Source: HK1 sp965202875 (GTDB lineage Bacteria; Pseudomonadota; Gammaproteobacteria; HK1). Taken from it: 64,000 nucleotides of DNA. A program made the position numbers and the translations under genes. Position 1 is the stretch's first letter. Each line of letters opens with the position of its first letter. Below are positions 9,063 to 18,348 of this stretch, one piece after another. The DNA lies in NCBI GenBank assembly GCA_965202875.1, contig OZ241870.1, positions 4,154,001 through 4,218,000 on the forward strand, given 5' to 3'. Below the pieces are notes generated by a model that was not told the origin of the DNA, did no database searches, and worked only from the letters and a program-made list of their open reading frames with translations.

Positions 9063-10564
9063 TCATTGGCGCCGACCAACAGCTCCTCCAACTCCCCCAG
9101 CAACTCGATGACCCGCTCCTCCTTCGCCCTGATCGACTGCACGAGCTCCAGCGCCGGCCGGTGCTCGTAGTCGCTGCCGCGGTTCGGGTTGCGCGCCGAG
9201 AGATCGAATCCCTTCCCAGCGATCTCCTCCACCGGAACGACCCACGAGCTCCCGCCGCACACCCTTCCTTCCCATTTCGCGAGGAAATCCGGGATCTGGC
9301 TGCCCTCGACGGGCCGGCGGGTCTGCTTCAGCTCGAAGCCGTCGTTGGCCAGTTCGTAGTACCAGACGCTCTCGGTGCCCCGCCCGCCCTCGCGCCGGTC
9401 GAAGAACAGCACGTTGGTCTTCACGCCCGTGTAGGGCAGGAAGCAGCCGGCGGGAAGCGAGAGGATGGTGTGTACGTTGAAGTCCTGCAACAGCCGCTCG
9501 CGGACCCTGGCGTCCGGGCCGCCGCGGAACAGGACCCCTTCGGGGAGGATGACGGCGGCCCGGCCCCCTGCCGCCAGGTTCGCCATGATGTGCTGGAGGA
9601 ACAGGATCTCGGTCGCGCCCGAACGGATCGTGAAATTGGTCTGGAGCTCCCCCGCGAGCTTCCCGCCGTAGGGCGGATTCGAGAGGATCACGTCGTAGCG
9701 GTGCCTCTCCGGGACGTGCTGCGCATGGCGTTCGAGCGCGTTGCCGAGTTCGAGGCTGGCGCCCTCGATCCGGTGGAGCAGCATGTTCATGAGGCCGAGC
9801 AGGTACGTCAGCGGCTTGAGCTCGATCCCGAAGAAGCTCTCGCGCTCCAGCTTCTCCAGCGCCGCGCCGCTCAGGGCGCCGGCCGTGCGGCGGATGTACT
9901 CCCCGGCCTCCGCCAGGAAGCCCGCCGTCCCGAAACAGGGGTCGTAGATGCGATCGCCGACGGCAGGGCGCACGACTTCGACCATGGCCCGGATGATATG
10001 CCGCTGCGTGTAGAACTCCCCGGCGTACCCCGGGGAGTCGGCGGCGACCCGCTTCAGCAGGTCCTCGTACAGCTCGGAGAGGACGATGACGTCGGTTTGG
10101 TCCGAGAAGTGCAGCCGGTTCACCTGCTGCACGACGCGGGCGAAGCTCGCGCCGCGCCGCGAATGGTTGCGGACCGAGGAGAAGATGCGGCGAAACTGCC
10201 CGGCCACCGGATCGGAGGCGAACCCCTTGGTCTCGCCGGCGTTGCCGAAGTTGCGCAGGTGCGGCCAGAGCTTCTCGTTGACGAAGCGGAGCATCTCGTC
10301 GGGGCGGTCGCTGCGCTCCGCCCACGATGCCCAGCGGAACCCGCCGTTCAGACGGCGCCGATACTCCCCGTCGTCGAAGTCGGCCTCCTGCTCGTGCCGA
10401 TCCTCGGTCTCGTCGAACGCCTTGAGGAAGAACAGCCAGGCAAGCTGCTCGACGTAATCCCGCGGCGCCACTCCGTCGGCGTTGAGCTGGTCGCAGGCGT
10501 TCTTCACCGCCTGCCGGACCTCCTGGCGCCGGTGCCGGGCGCCGTTGTCGGATGTCGCGGTCAT
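9059..10564 (-). CDS. hsdM: type I restriction-modification methylase subunit
   Basis: The protein has 501 residues. It has the HsdM N-terminal helical bundle (about 10-150), then an N6-adenine methylase domain: GEFYTQRHIIRAMV precedes motif I DPCFGTAGFL at 208-217 and motif IV NPPYGGK starts at 296. It transfers methyl groups to adenine at the site chosen by HsdS and joins HsdR for restriction. All catalytic residues are intact, unlike the fusion protein further along the operon. It lies 173 bases downstream of hsdR, and 400 bases of repeats separate it from hsdS. Confidence 0.92.
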   Translation of the reverse strand: MTATSDNGARHRRQEVRQAVKNACDQLNADGVAPRDYVEQLAWLFFLKAFDETEDRHEQEADFDDGEYRRRLNGGFRWASWAERSDRPDEMLRFVNEKLWPHLRNFGNAGETKGFASDPVAGQFRRIFSSVRNHSRRGASFARVVQQVNRLHFSDQTDVIVLSELYEDLLKRVAADSPGYAGEFYTQRHIIRAMVEVVRPAVGDRIYDPCFGTAGFLAEAGEYIRRTAGALSGAALEKLERESFFGIELKPLTYLLGLMNMLLHRIEGASLELGNALERHAQHVPERHRYDVILSNPPYGGKLAGELQTNFTIRSGATEILFLQHIMANLAAGGRAAVILPEGVLFRGGPDARVRERLLQDFNVHTILSLPAGCFLPYTGVKTNVLFFDRREGGRGTESVWYYELANDGFELKQTRRPVEGSQIPDFLAKWEGRVCGGSSWVVPVEEIAGKGFDLSARNPNRGSDYEHRPALELVQSIRAKEERVIELLGELEELLVGANE

Positions 10565-10632
10565 TCCGCCGCCCTCGATCGACGGAGACCGCCATGCAAT
10601 CCGGAAGGTCGGCCGGATGATCGGGCGGCGCT

Positions 10633-10742
10633 GTCGGAAGGCGTGGTCATGCCGTCATCCATCTCACACATTGCGCGACGAGGTCGAGAGCCTGAAGGTG
10701 CAGCTCGTCGGAAGGCATGGCCATTCCGTCATCCATCTCACA
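10633..10742. repeat. 36-bp direct repeat between hsdR and hsdM
   Basis: Units at 10633-10668 and 10707-10742 differ at three positions. The second unit includes the hsdR stop codon. Between them is a 25-codon minus-strand frame (MAMPSDELHLQAL start). It may be a duplicated 3-prime end or a leader; no function can be assigned. Confidence 0.6.
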
Positions 10743-13026
10743 CGGCCATCGGCACGTAGAGGCGCTGCTTCACCGCTTCGAGATCCGACTTCAGCGTTGC
10801 AACGCCCCCGTAGCGCTCGAGCAGCGAGCCGAAGCTCCCGAACCGGAGCGCGAACTGCGGCGCGCTGTACGTGGCCCCCTGCTCCAGGTCGTCGATGCCG
10901 TACAGGCCGTAGTGGTCCAGGCTGGTCTGCCAGAACTCCGTCTTGAAGCGATCGGCGTCATCGGCCGCCTGCTCCCCGACGTGCGACACCAGCCATTGGT
11001 CCTCCTGTTCCCAGAACCGGACGACCCGATCGGAGCGCGCCGGCACCCGCACGAGATCGAAGCCGACCTTGGCGAGGACGTCGACGTCGTCCGTGCCGTC
11101 GAGGTCGAAGAAGTGGCGGAACGCGGCCACGTGCACGTCGCGGTCCTTGAGTTCGGCGCGCAGATCCTTCCGCGTGTCCTTGCCGATCCAGAGCTTCAGC
11201 AGGTCGCCGGGCGCCGCGGGGGCGATGCCGCGGATCACCTCCCTCGACTGCGCGCGGTATTCGTCGAAGGGGATCCTGCGGCCGTCCGCGAGGCAGACGT
11301 AGCGCTCCGCCTGCGCGATGAAGACCGCGACGCCGTCGCCCACCGGCTTCTCGGCCGCCTCGGCGGGCTTCCGGCCCTTCGGCTTCGAGGCCCGAGCGGG
11401 CTTCTGGACGTTCGCCGGGTGGCCGTCGAACTCCGTGTCTTCGAGACCGCTCGCGCCGGTGTAGTCGAAGATCGTGAAGTAGCGCTTGTCGACGTCCTCG
11501 CACAGCCGCGTGCCCCGGCCCTTCATCTGCTTGTAGAGGATCGCGCTCTTCAGCGGACGCGCGAAGGCGATGTTCTTCACGTCCGGCGCATCGAAGCCCG
11601 TGGAGAGCAGATCCACGGTCACCGCCGCCCGCGGCCTGGCGCGGCCGACCTCCGCGAAGTTCCGTTCGAGCTGGTGCGAGTTCCGCTCCGAGCGGGTGAT
11701 GCGCGCCGCGTAGTCGGGGTCGCCGGAGAGGCGGCGCAGCTCGGCCGCCATGAAGGCGGCATGGGTGTCGTCGACGCAGAAGACGATCGTCTTCTCGTCG
11801 CGAAGCTGGTACTTCCCGAGCAGATGCCAGAGATCCCCGGCGATGGCCCTCGTTCGATCCGGCAGGCGGATGTCGCGCTCGAAGTTCGCCGTGGTGTACC
11901 GCCTGCCGTCCGGGCCGACGTAGCCCTTCTCGTCGACGTTCGTGACGCGCTCCTCCAGCAGGTACGGGACGAGGTAGCCGTCTTCGATCGCCTGCTTCAG
12001 AGAATAGGTGTACGCGGGCTCGCCGAAGTACTCGAAGGTGTCGCGCCGGCTCTCCGGTTCGGTGAGCTCCCGGCGGCTGCCGATCTCCCGCGGCGTCGCG
12101 GTCAGGCCGAGCTGGCAGGCGCCGCCGAAGTATTCGAGCACCCCGAACCAGTCCCCGAAGCCGGAGCGGTGGCACTCGTCCACGACCACGAGCCCGAAGA
12201 AGTCGGGCGGGAAGTGCGTGTACAGCTTCCTGCCGCCGATCTCCTCGTCGAGGTTCTGGTAGTTGGCGAAGAAGATTTTCCCGACGAGGTGGCCGCCCCG
12301 CGCGACGACGTCCTTGTCGAGGACGACCCGTTCGCCGGCGTCGAAGGCCGAGAACGCCCGGTACGCCTGATCCTTGAGGCTGTTCCGGTCGGTCAGGAAG
12401 AGGACGCGGTTGCGGGAGAGCACGCTGCCGGCGAAGAGCTTCCACACGAGCTGGAACACGGTGAAGGTCTTGCCGGTGCCGGTGGCCATCAGCAGGAGCA
12501 CCCGCTTCCGGTTCTGCGAGAAGCGGTAGAGCGTCTCGAAGACGGCCATTTCCTGGTACGGCCGCACCCGCTTGCGGGTCACCCGATCCTCGTGCCAGGG
12601 CACCTCGAACACCGGCCGCCACGAACGCCAGACGATGTTCCTGCCCTGCCGGCTCAGGAGATCGCCGGGCGTGGGAGGCGTCTCGAAGCGCTCGTACTGC
12701 CCGGTCCGGTTGTCGGTGAGGAGGTACTCGCGCCCGTTGCTCGCGATGGAGAAGCGAAGCCCCAGACGCCGGGCGTACCGCGACGCCTGCTGCATCCCGT
12801 TCGACGCCGGCTCTCCCTCGGGCTTCGCTTCGAGGACGGCGAGCGGCATGCGCCACAGCTTCAGGAGGTAGTCGGCGACGATGCGCTGCGAGGGGTCGTA
12901 CATCGCCTCGCCGGTCGGGTTGACGCGGCCCGGACCGATCTCGACCTGCGCATCCCAGCGCCACCCGGCATCGGCGACGGCGGGCTCGATCAGTTCGCGG
13001 CAGGTCTGCTTCTCGTTGCGGCTCAT
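10738..13026 (-). CDS. hsdR: type I restriction endonuclease subunit R
   Basis: From ATG 13026 the protein has 762 residues. The N-terminal PD-(D/E)XK nuclease shows RIVADYLLKLWRMPLAVLEAK with Asp52 and Glu66-x-Lys68. The DEAD-like motor follows with Walker A ATGTGKT (181-187) and DECH (283-286), then the second RecA domain (TVDLLSTGFDAP, KQMKGRGTRL) and a C-terminal region for assembly. It is somewhat shorter than classical EcoKI HsdR, as in many type I families of this nuclease-helicase arrangement. The frame is open to 13428, but that part has no HsdR homology and covers an oxidoreductase remnant. It is the first gene of the operon. Confidence 0.92.
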   Translation of the reverse strand: MSRNEKQTCRELIEPAVADAGWRWDAQVEIGPGRVNPTGEAMYDPSQRIVADYLLKLWRMPLAVLEAKPEGEPASNGMQQASRYARRLGLRFSIASNGREYLLTDNRTGQYERFETPPTPGDLLSRQGRNIVWRSWRPVFEVPWHEDRVTRKRVRPYQEMAVFETLYRFSQNRKRVLLLMATGTGKTFTVFQLVWKLFAGSVLSRNRVLFLTDRNSLKDQAYRAFSAFDAGERVVLDKDVVARGGHLVGKIFFANYQNLDEEIGGRKLYTHFPPDFFGLVVVDECHRSGFGDWFGVLEYFGGACQLGLTATPREIGSRRELTEPESRRDTFEYFGEPAYTYSLKQAIEDGYLVPYLLEERVTNVDEKGYVGPDGRRYTTANFERDIRLPDRTRAIAGDLWHLLGKYQLRDEKTIVFCVDDTHAAFMAAELRRLSGDPDYAARITRSERNSHQLERNFAEVGRARPRAAVTVDLLSTGFDAPDVKNIAFARPLKSAILYKQMKGRGTRLCEDVDKRYFTIFDYTGASGLEDTEFDGHPANVQKPARASKPKGRKPAEAAEKPVGDGVAVFIAQAERYVCLADGRRIPFDEYRAQSREVIRGIAPAAPGDLLKLWIGKDTRKDLRAELKDRDVHVAAFRHFFDLDGTDDVDVLAKVGFDLVRVPARSDRVVRFWEQEDQWLVSHVGEQAADDADRFKTEFWQTSLDHYGLYGIDDLEQGATYSAPQFALRFGSFGSLLERYGGVATLKSDLEAVKQRLYVPMAV

Positions 13027-13085
13027 GGCGGCGGCCCGCCCCCCTGTGCCGCAGGGTCGCGCGCCGTCGATCGCGTGAGGCCCGG

Positions 13086-13154
13086 CGCTGCCGCCTGCCC
13101 GATCCCGGAAGCGCCTCCGGCCACCGCCGCCACCTTGCCCTGGAATCGGTTCAT
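13086..13154 (-). pseudogene. short-chain dehydrogenase N-terminal remnant
   Basis: The minus strand from ATG 13154 reads NRFQGKVAAVAGGASGIGQAA, the start and glycine-rich NAD(P)-binding motif (GGASGIG) of an SDR enzyme, then loses similarity. It stops about 60 bases before hsdR and probably marks where the restriction operon joined older DNA. Confidence 0.6.
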
Positions 13155-13675
13155 CGTCCGTATCCCTTGCCCCGGCAGAAGCATCATCGCCCGCGAGGAT
13201 CGGAGCGCCACCATGACGTCCCGGAGCAAGGCGGTTCCTCGTGCGCCGCATCGCCAGCCAAAGCACGTCATCCCAAAACACATCATCAGCGGTGCTTGGG
13301 GGTCGCGCTTCCGAAGCTGCTCGTGAAGGCATCCGGATGACCGAGCGTGCGCACCCGGGTGACGATGGACGAGATCGTCGCAGTCGTGGATGCCCCGATG
13401 TACGCGGTTGATTCGGCCAATAAGGCATGCCGGTGGCTTGGAGGTCGTCCGCTTTGCCGGCAACGGGTTTCGATGGATTGATGAATCCGTTGTCCGTGTG
13501 GCCGGCGGCCGTTTCCGAAAAGAATCGGATGTCGCGAGCTCCGTCTCCGCCCGGGCACCGGCTGACGAAACATCATCGACGTGCAGCACCTGATCCGACT
13601 GCGCGCCGGCCTCGCCGGCGATGCGTGCATCGGTGGCTCGGGAAGCCCGATGACCGCCTCGTCCGTCCGTGCGGT
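13155..13675. other. intergenic stretch without a recognisable gene
   Basis: Several overlapping short frames occur on both strands, none with a ribosome site or family resemblance. No repeats or terminator were seen. It probably holds decayed sequence at the edge of the defence operon. Confidence 0.4.
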
Positions 13676-14343
13676 TCAGGTGTGCAGCATTTCTACGAGG
13701 TCCGCTCGCCGGAAGGTCGCCGACAGGCGCTGAAGCGTGCGGGGCCGGCGCCGGTCGTCGAAGAACGGTTCCAGCGCGGCTCCGATCTCCTCTTCGGCAC
13801 GGCAGAGGTAGGATTCCGCCTGCCGCTCCAGCAATTCCTTCGCCTCCGTGAAGTTGCGGTGATCGAGCTGGCGGAGCGCCACTCCCATCTCCTCCAGGAC
13901 GTAACGGCCCACCAGCATGGCGACGAACCGGGAGCCGTAGGGCAGAAAGTCGGGCGCTTGCGGCGGCGGTTGCTTATCGCATCGATCATCCCGGCGATGC
14001 CGTTCTCCGGAAAAACGGCGGCGCCGTCGAGCCTCCTGCGGTACTTGCTCTGGATGAGGACGACGGGGATGGCGCCGTCGTCGGGCTCCTCGGAAAGGTA
14101 GAGCGCATCGACGCCGAAGTCGTTGCCGCCATCGACAATGCCGTCGAGCACATCGTCGTCGGTCAGCTCACCGTTGATCAGGTCGAGGAGCACGGTCCTG
14201 GCGACCAGGAACGTGAATGCCGTGGATCGCCGCTGCTCCTGTGCTTCGGCGCCCAAACGCAGCTCCGCGGCGAAGGAATCGGCCTGTCTTTCGACGATGC
14301 CGTTGATTCGCTGATTGATGATCTGTGCCGCGAGGGAAGACAT
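13676..14343 (-). pseudogene. AIPR/Mrr-like nuclease N-terminus, frameshifted and truncated
   Basis: A strong AGGAGG site precedes ATG 14343. The first part (SLAAQIINQRINGIVERQ, then DDDVLDGIVDGGNDFGVDAL and VVLIQSKYR) resembles the N-terminal nuclease of abortive-infection AIPR proteins, with an Asp-x-Gln-x-Lys core. Near 13950 the frame shifts: the continuing sense is APDFLPYGSRFVAMLVGRYV in another frame, which ends at 13676. Relatives have more than 500 residues, so the gene is both frameshifted and truncated. It suggests a once-functional defence gene beside the restriction operon. Confidence 0.6.
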
Positions 14344-14519
14344 TCGAACCTCCTGTCACGCAGGTGCGACGTTTGTAGTAAATCCGGATCCATCCATGCG
14401 GCTATGCCCCGCTTCCCGCCCCGATCCGTCGAATGGCCCGGCCATGATACCGCGACACCATGAACGGGATGCTGGAAGCCGGTGATCGCGCGCTTCACCG
14501 TATCACCGCCCCGCCGGGG

Positions 14520-15797
14520 TCACGCGGCGCGTGTGGCGCCGATCGGCAGGGACTCGAGGCCGCGCAGCACGATGCTGTTGCGGAACGCCAATCGGTCGGT
14601 GAGGAGGCGGATCGAGGAAAAGCGTTCGAGCAGCGCCTCGAAGGCGATCCGGCCTTCCATGCGCGCCAACTGCGCCCCCAGGCAATGGTGGATGCCGCGC
14701 CCGAACGAGATGTGGCTGACTTCCCGACGCCGGACGTCCAGCCGATCCGGCCGGTCGAACACCGCCGGATCGTGGTTGGCCGCGCCGATGAGGGTGATGA
14801 CGTTCCGGCCGCGCGGCACCGGGAAGCCGTTCACGTCGCAGTCCTCCACCGCGGTACGGAAATCCGTCTGCACCGGGGAGTCGAAGCGCAACAGCTCCTC
14901 CACCGCGGCCGGGATCAGGCCCGGGTCTTCCCGCAGGGCCGCGAGCTGATCCGGATGGCGCAGCAGTGCCAGGAGCCCGTTGCCGAGCAGGTTGGTGGTG
15001 GTCTCGTTGCCGGCCACCAGGAGCAGGCGCAGCATCATCAGCATCTCGCGCTCGGTCAGGGTGTCGCCGGCCTCCTCCGCGTGCACCAGGGCGCTCACGA
15101 TGTCGTCGCGCGGCGCCGCGCGCCGGGCCTCGATGATCGGCAGGAAATACGCATCGAGCGCCTCGGCCGCCTCCCCGGCGATCTCGCGCTCCCGCGCGGT
15201 CAGCGTCGGCTCGAGGATGCGGGCGCGTCGGTCCGACCAGACCCTGAACCGGGCGCGGTCCTCCGGGGGCACGCCCAGCATCTCCGCGATGACGATCACC
15301 GGCAACGGATTGGCCACCGCCTCCATCCAGTCGAATCCGGCCGGATCGGCGACCGCGTCCAGCAGCCCCTCCATGAGGCCGCGCACGCGCGCTTCGAGCG
15401 CGTTGACCGCCTTGCGGGTGAATGCCTTGTTGACCAGCGCGCGCAGCCGCGTGTGGTCCGGCGGGTCCAGGAACAGCATGGACATGTCTTCCGGCGAAGG
15501 CAGGGAGGCCCGCTGCCGGCCCGATGCCCGGCGCTTGCGCGGGTCGCTGGAGAAGTGCCGGTGGTCGCGCAGGATGGCGTCCACGTCCCGGTAGCGCGTG
15601 AACAGCAATGCGTCCATCAGCCGGCTGTGGTGCACCGGGTCCCGCTCGCGCAGCTTCGCGTAGACGGGGTAAGGGTCGCGGGCCACGCTGGCCGAGAGCG
15701 GATTGTACGCCACCCCGCTCTGCCAGCGTTCGCGCACCAGAAGGGCGTCGATGGCCACGGAGCGCACCGCCCGCTTCAGCAATGGAAGCACCATCAC
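14520..15797 (-). CDS. cytochrome P450
   Basis: The protein has 425 residues, typical of soluble bacterial P450s. Visible features: I-helix oxygen-activation motif AGNETTT from 262, ExxR (ELLR, Glu301-Arg304), and the heme loop FGRGIHHCLG at 365-374 with Cys372 as ligand. An AFTRKAV segment (C helix, about 125) and NHDPAVFDRPD before the heme loop also match. Substrate cannot be predicted. No ferredoxin or reductase gene is adjacent, so electrons must come from elsewhere. ATG 15797 is used; the next codon is also ATG. A GC-rich tandem repeat lies directly upstream. Confidence 0.92.
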   Translation of the reverse strand: MMVLPLLKRAVRSVAIDALLVRERWQSGVAYNPLSASVARDPYPVYAKLRERDPVHHSRLMDALLFTRYRDVDAILRDHRHFSSDPRKRRASGRQRASLPSPEDMSMLFLDPPDHTRLRALVNKAFTRKAVNALEARVRGLMEGLLDAVADPAGFDWMEAVANPLPVIVIAEMLGVPPEDRARFRVWSDRRARILEPTLTAREREIAGEAAEALDAYFLPIIEARRAAPRDDIVSALVHAEEAGDTLTEREMLMMLRLLLVAGNETTTNLLGNGLLALLRHPDQLAALREDPGLIPAAVEELLRFDSPVQTDFRTAVEDCDVNGFPVPRGRNVITLIGAANHDPAVFDRPDRLDVRRREVSHISFGRGIHHCLGAQLARMEGRIAFEALLERFSSIRLLTDRLAFRNSIVLRGLESLPIGATRAA

Positions 15798-16614
15798 CGC
15801 TTCCCGGCCGGATCGCCGGGAGGGCCGCCGGAACGGCCACCGGGAGGGCCGCCGGAACAGCCACCGGGAGCGCTGCTGGAACGGCTGGCGGGAAGGCCGC
15901 TGGAACGGCCACCGGAACGGCCGCCGGGAGCGCCGGGCCGGCCCCTTGGAGCGCCGCTCCGGATCCCGGCAGGACCGCCGGAACGGCCGGCGGGAGAACC
16001 TCCGGCCCCGCCGTCGGGTGCGCCGCCTGAACGACCGGCGGCTCGGCTGCCGGCTCGGCCGGGGCGAGTTGGCGCCACGGCCCGATCAGCTACGCTTGTC
16101 CACCCGGAATGAAGAGTCCTGCACATGTCCATCACCAAGCCGTTACGCATTCACCGTAAGCAGATGTCGAACCGGACAGAAGACCTGTTCAACGAAGTGT
16201 ACGATACCGGACATGTCCCTTGCCGGCTCGACATACCCGGCGTGACCTCGGTATATGGTTCGCCGAGGTCCAGCCTGTTCAGCCCTTACCGGCTCAGTGT
16301 GCCCGACGTGACCTCGGTCACCCACCCGGAGGCGCAGGATTTCGAAGTATTCCCTGGCGGCGAGTGCAAGTCCGTGCCGCGCGGCGAGACGCCGGGTGTA
16401 CCACGCGATCCGCGGGATCGAGAGGCCCGAGATCCTGAAGAGGCGAGGCGTGGACGGGGGCGTTCCTTGCGCCGTATGACCCATTCGCGCCCCCAGGAGC
16501 CAGAGCCATGGAGAGCGGAGGGAAGGCGGCATGGTGTGCGGGCCGGCACCGAAGGATAGGCGCCGGCCCGGCCAATGAGCCCGGAGTCGCCCGGCAGATC
16601 CGGAAACGACGCAC
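15798..16614. other. 817-bp gap with 24-bp imperfect tandem repeats
   Basis: From about 15805 to 16025 the DNA is a run of degenerate units close to GGAACGGCCACCGGGAGGGC, about nine in all. Any frame gives low-complexity Gly/Arg/Pro or Ala/Pro/Val peptides, so I do not call a gene. Further on, GTGACCTCGGT occurs twice (near 16241 and 16309). The rest, up to the MttB-type gene, shows no recognisable feature. Confidence 0.5.
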
Positions 16615-18192
16615 ATGACCAGCGAGCCGAGGGAAGCCCCCCCGAAACGAGGCCGCCGGGGGCGCGGGCGGGCCGCCCGCGTGGAAGCGCGCCGGCGCCC
16701 GTCCGCCGCTCCCCGCGCGCCCTGCATCCGCCGCGCGCTCGGCCCCCTCGACGTCCTCGACGAAGAGGGCGTCGACCTCATCGAGCGCAACGCCGACCGC
16801 CTGCTCCGGGACGTCGGGATGGAGTTTCGCGGCGACCCCGAGGTCCTCGCCGTCTTCCGCGAGGCGGGCGCCGCCGTGGACGGCGAGCGGGTGCGCTTCG
16901 AGCCCGGCATGTGCCGCCGCATCATCCGGGCGAGCGCCCCGCGCGAGTTCGCGCAACATGCCCGCAATCCAGCGAACACCGTCACCATCGGCGGCGGCCA
17001 CACCGTGCTCTGCCCTTCCTGGGGCCCGCCCTTCGTGCACGACCTCGACGCGGGCCGGCGCTACGCCACGCTCGACGACTTCCGCAAGCTCGTGCAGATC
17101 CACCACTCGATCCCCCACCTGCACCACTCCGGGGGGATCGTCTGCGAGCCGGTGGACCTCCCCGCCGCCACGCGCCACCTCGACATGCTCTACCACCACG
17201 TCCGCTACTCCGACCGCCCCTTCATGGGCGCGTTCCTCGGGGCGGAGCGTGCGCAGGACGCGGTGGACATGGCGAAGATCGTGTTCGGCGAGGACTTCCT
17301 GCACGGCCACGCCTGCCTCTACGCGGTGAGCAACACCAACGCCCCGCTGGTCATGGACGCGGCCATGTCCGGCTCGCTCAAGGTCTACGCCCGCCACAAC
17401 CAGCCGGTGGCGTGCACGCCGTGGACCCTGGCCGGGGCGATGAGCCCGTGCACGGTGGCCGGGACCCTGGCCCAGGTGCTGGCCGAGGCGCTCGCCACGC
17501 TCTGCCTCGTGCAGCTCGTCAACCCCGGCGCCCCCTGCCTCATGGGGGCGTTCGCGAGCACCATGTCCATGCGCAGCGGCGCCCCGACCTTCGGCACGCC
17601 GGAGGCAGGGAAGATGGTGCTGGCCGCCGGCCAGCTCGCGCGCCGGCTCGGGGTGCCCCTGCACACCGTGGGCTCGCTCTCCGCGTCGAAGCTCCCCGAC
17701 GCCCAGGCCGGGCAGGAAGGCGCCTGGACCCTGACGATGGCGATGATGGCGGGTGCGAACTTCATCAACCACGCCACCGGCTGGCTCGAAGGCGGCCTCG
17801 TCACCGGCTACGAGAAGACCATCCTCGACGCCGACCTCTGCGGCAAGGTGGCGAGCCTGTTCGAAGCGATGGATCTTTCGGAGAACGCGCAGGCGATGGA
17901 CGCCATCCGGGAGGTGGGCCCCGGCGCGCATTTCCTCGGCAGCGCGCACACGCGGGCGAACTTCCTCAGCGCGTTCTACGAATCCACCGTGAGCGACAAC
18001 GACTCCTACGAGCAGTGGTCGGCGGAGGGCGGGCTCGACGCGGCCCGGCGCGCGAACGCGCAATGGAAGCGCCTGCTCGACACTTACGAGGCCCCCGGAC
18101 TCGACCCGGCCGTCGACGAGGCGCTCCAGGCGTTCATCGCCAGGCGCAAGGAGGCCATGCCGGACGCTCCGGGACTCCTGCAAGTTCGCTGA
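16615..18192 (+). CDS. MttB-family methyltransferase (non-pyrrolysine)
   Basis: The protein has 525 residues with an Arg-rich N-terminal extension (about 1-35). The body is that of the trimethylamine methyltransferase MttB superfamily: LDVLDEEGVDLIERNADRLL at the start, SWGPPFVHDLD, LCLVQLVNPGAPCLMGAF and GWLEGGLVTGYEKTILDADL. No in-frame amber codon interrupts it, so it belongs to the common non-pyrrolysine branch, whose studied members demethylate quaternary amines such as glycine betaine with a corrinoid partner. No corrinoid protein is encoded here, so the substrate is open. An earlier in-frame start is possible; the chosen ATG begins MTSEPREAPP. Confidence 0.85.
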   Translation: MTSEPREAPPKRGRRGRGRAARVEARRRPSAAPRAPCIRRALGPLDVLDEEGVDLIERNADRLLRDVGMEFRGDPEVLAVFREAGAAVDGERVRFEPGMCRRIIRASAPREFAQHARNPANTVTIGGGHTVLCPSWGPPFVHDLDAGRRYATLDDFRKLVQIHHSIPHLHHSGGIVCEPVDLPAATRHLDMLYHHVRYSDRPFMGAFLGAERAQDAVDMAKIVFGEDFLHGHACLYAVSNTNAPLVMDAAMSGSLKVYARHNQPVACTPWTLAGAMSPCTVAGTLAQVLAEALATLCLVQLVNPGAPCLMGAFASTMSMRSGAPTFGTPEAGKMVLAAGQLARRLGVPLHTVGSLSASKLPDAQAGQEGAWTLTMAMMAGANFINHATGWLEGGLVTGYEKTILDADLCGKVASLFEAMDLSENAQAMDAIREVGPGAHFLGSAHTRANFLSAFYESTVSDNDSYEQWSAEGGLDAARRANAQWKRLLDTYEAPGLDPAVDEALQAFIARRKEAMPDAPGLLQVR

Positions 18193-18348
18193 CGAAGAAC
18201 CTGTCCCGGCGAGAACCAGGGCCGTTCTCTGTTCGATTGTTGTATCAGGGAACCTCTCAAAATCCGCTCCAAGATGCCGGGAATCCATGTGATTTATTGA
18301 ATCTGCATGAGATGGAGAGGCTATCACCGGGCTCGGGTTCGACGGGAG

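Noticed and set aside
9161..13326. Two long plus-strand frames (532 and 869 codons) opposite hsdM and hsdR
   Set aside because: They are mirror frames of GC-rich codons; composition is skewed to Arg, Ala, Val and Asp with no family pattern, while the minus strand has clear HsdM/HsdR motifs.
13027..13428. N-terminal extension of hsdR to 13428
   Set aside because: No similarity to HsdR, covers an SDR remnant in another frame, and HsdR homology starts at the ATG at 13026.
15805..16025. CRISPR-like array
   Set aside because: The units are contiguous and degenerate with no unique spacers; no cas genes are in the window.
16125..16559. 144-codon plus-strand frame before the MttB-type gene
   Set aside because: Composition is Arg/Pro/Glu-rich, contains short direct repeats and matches no family.
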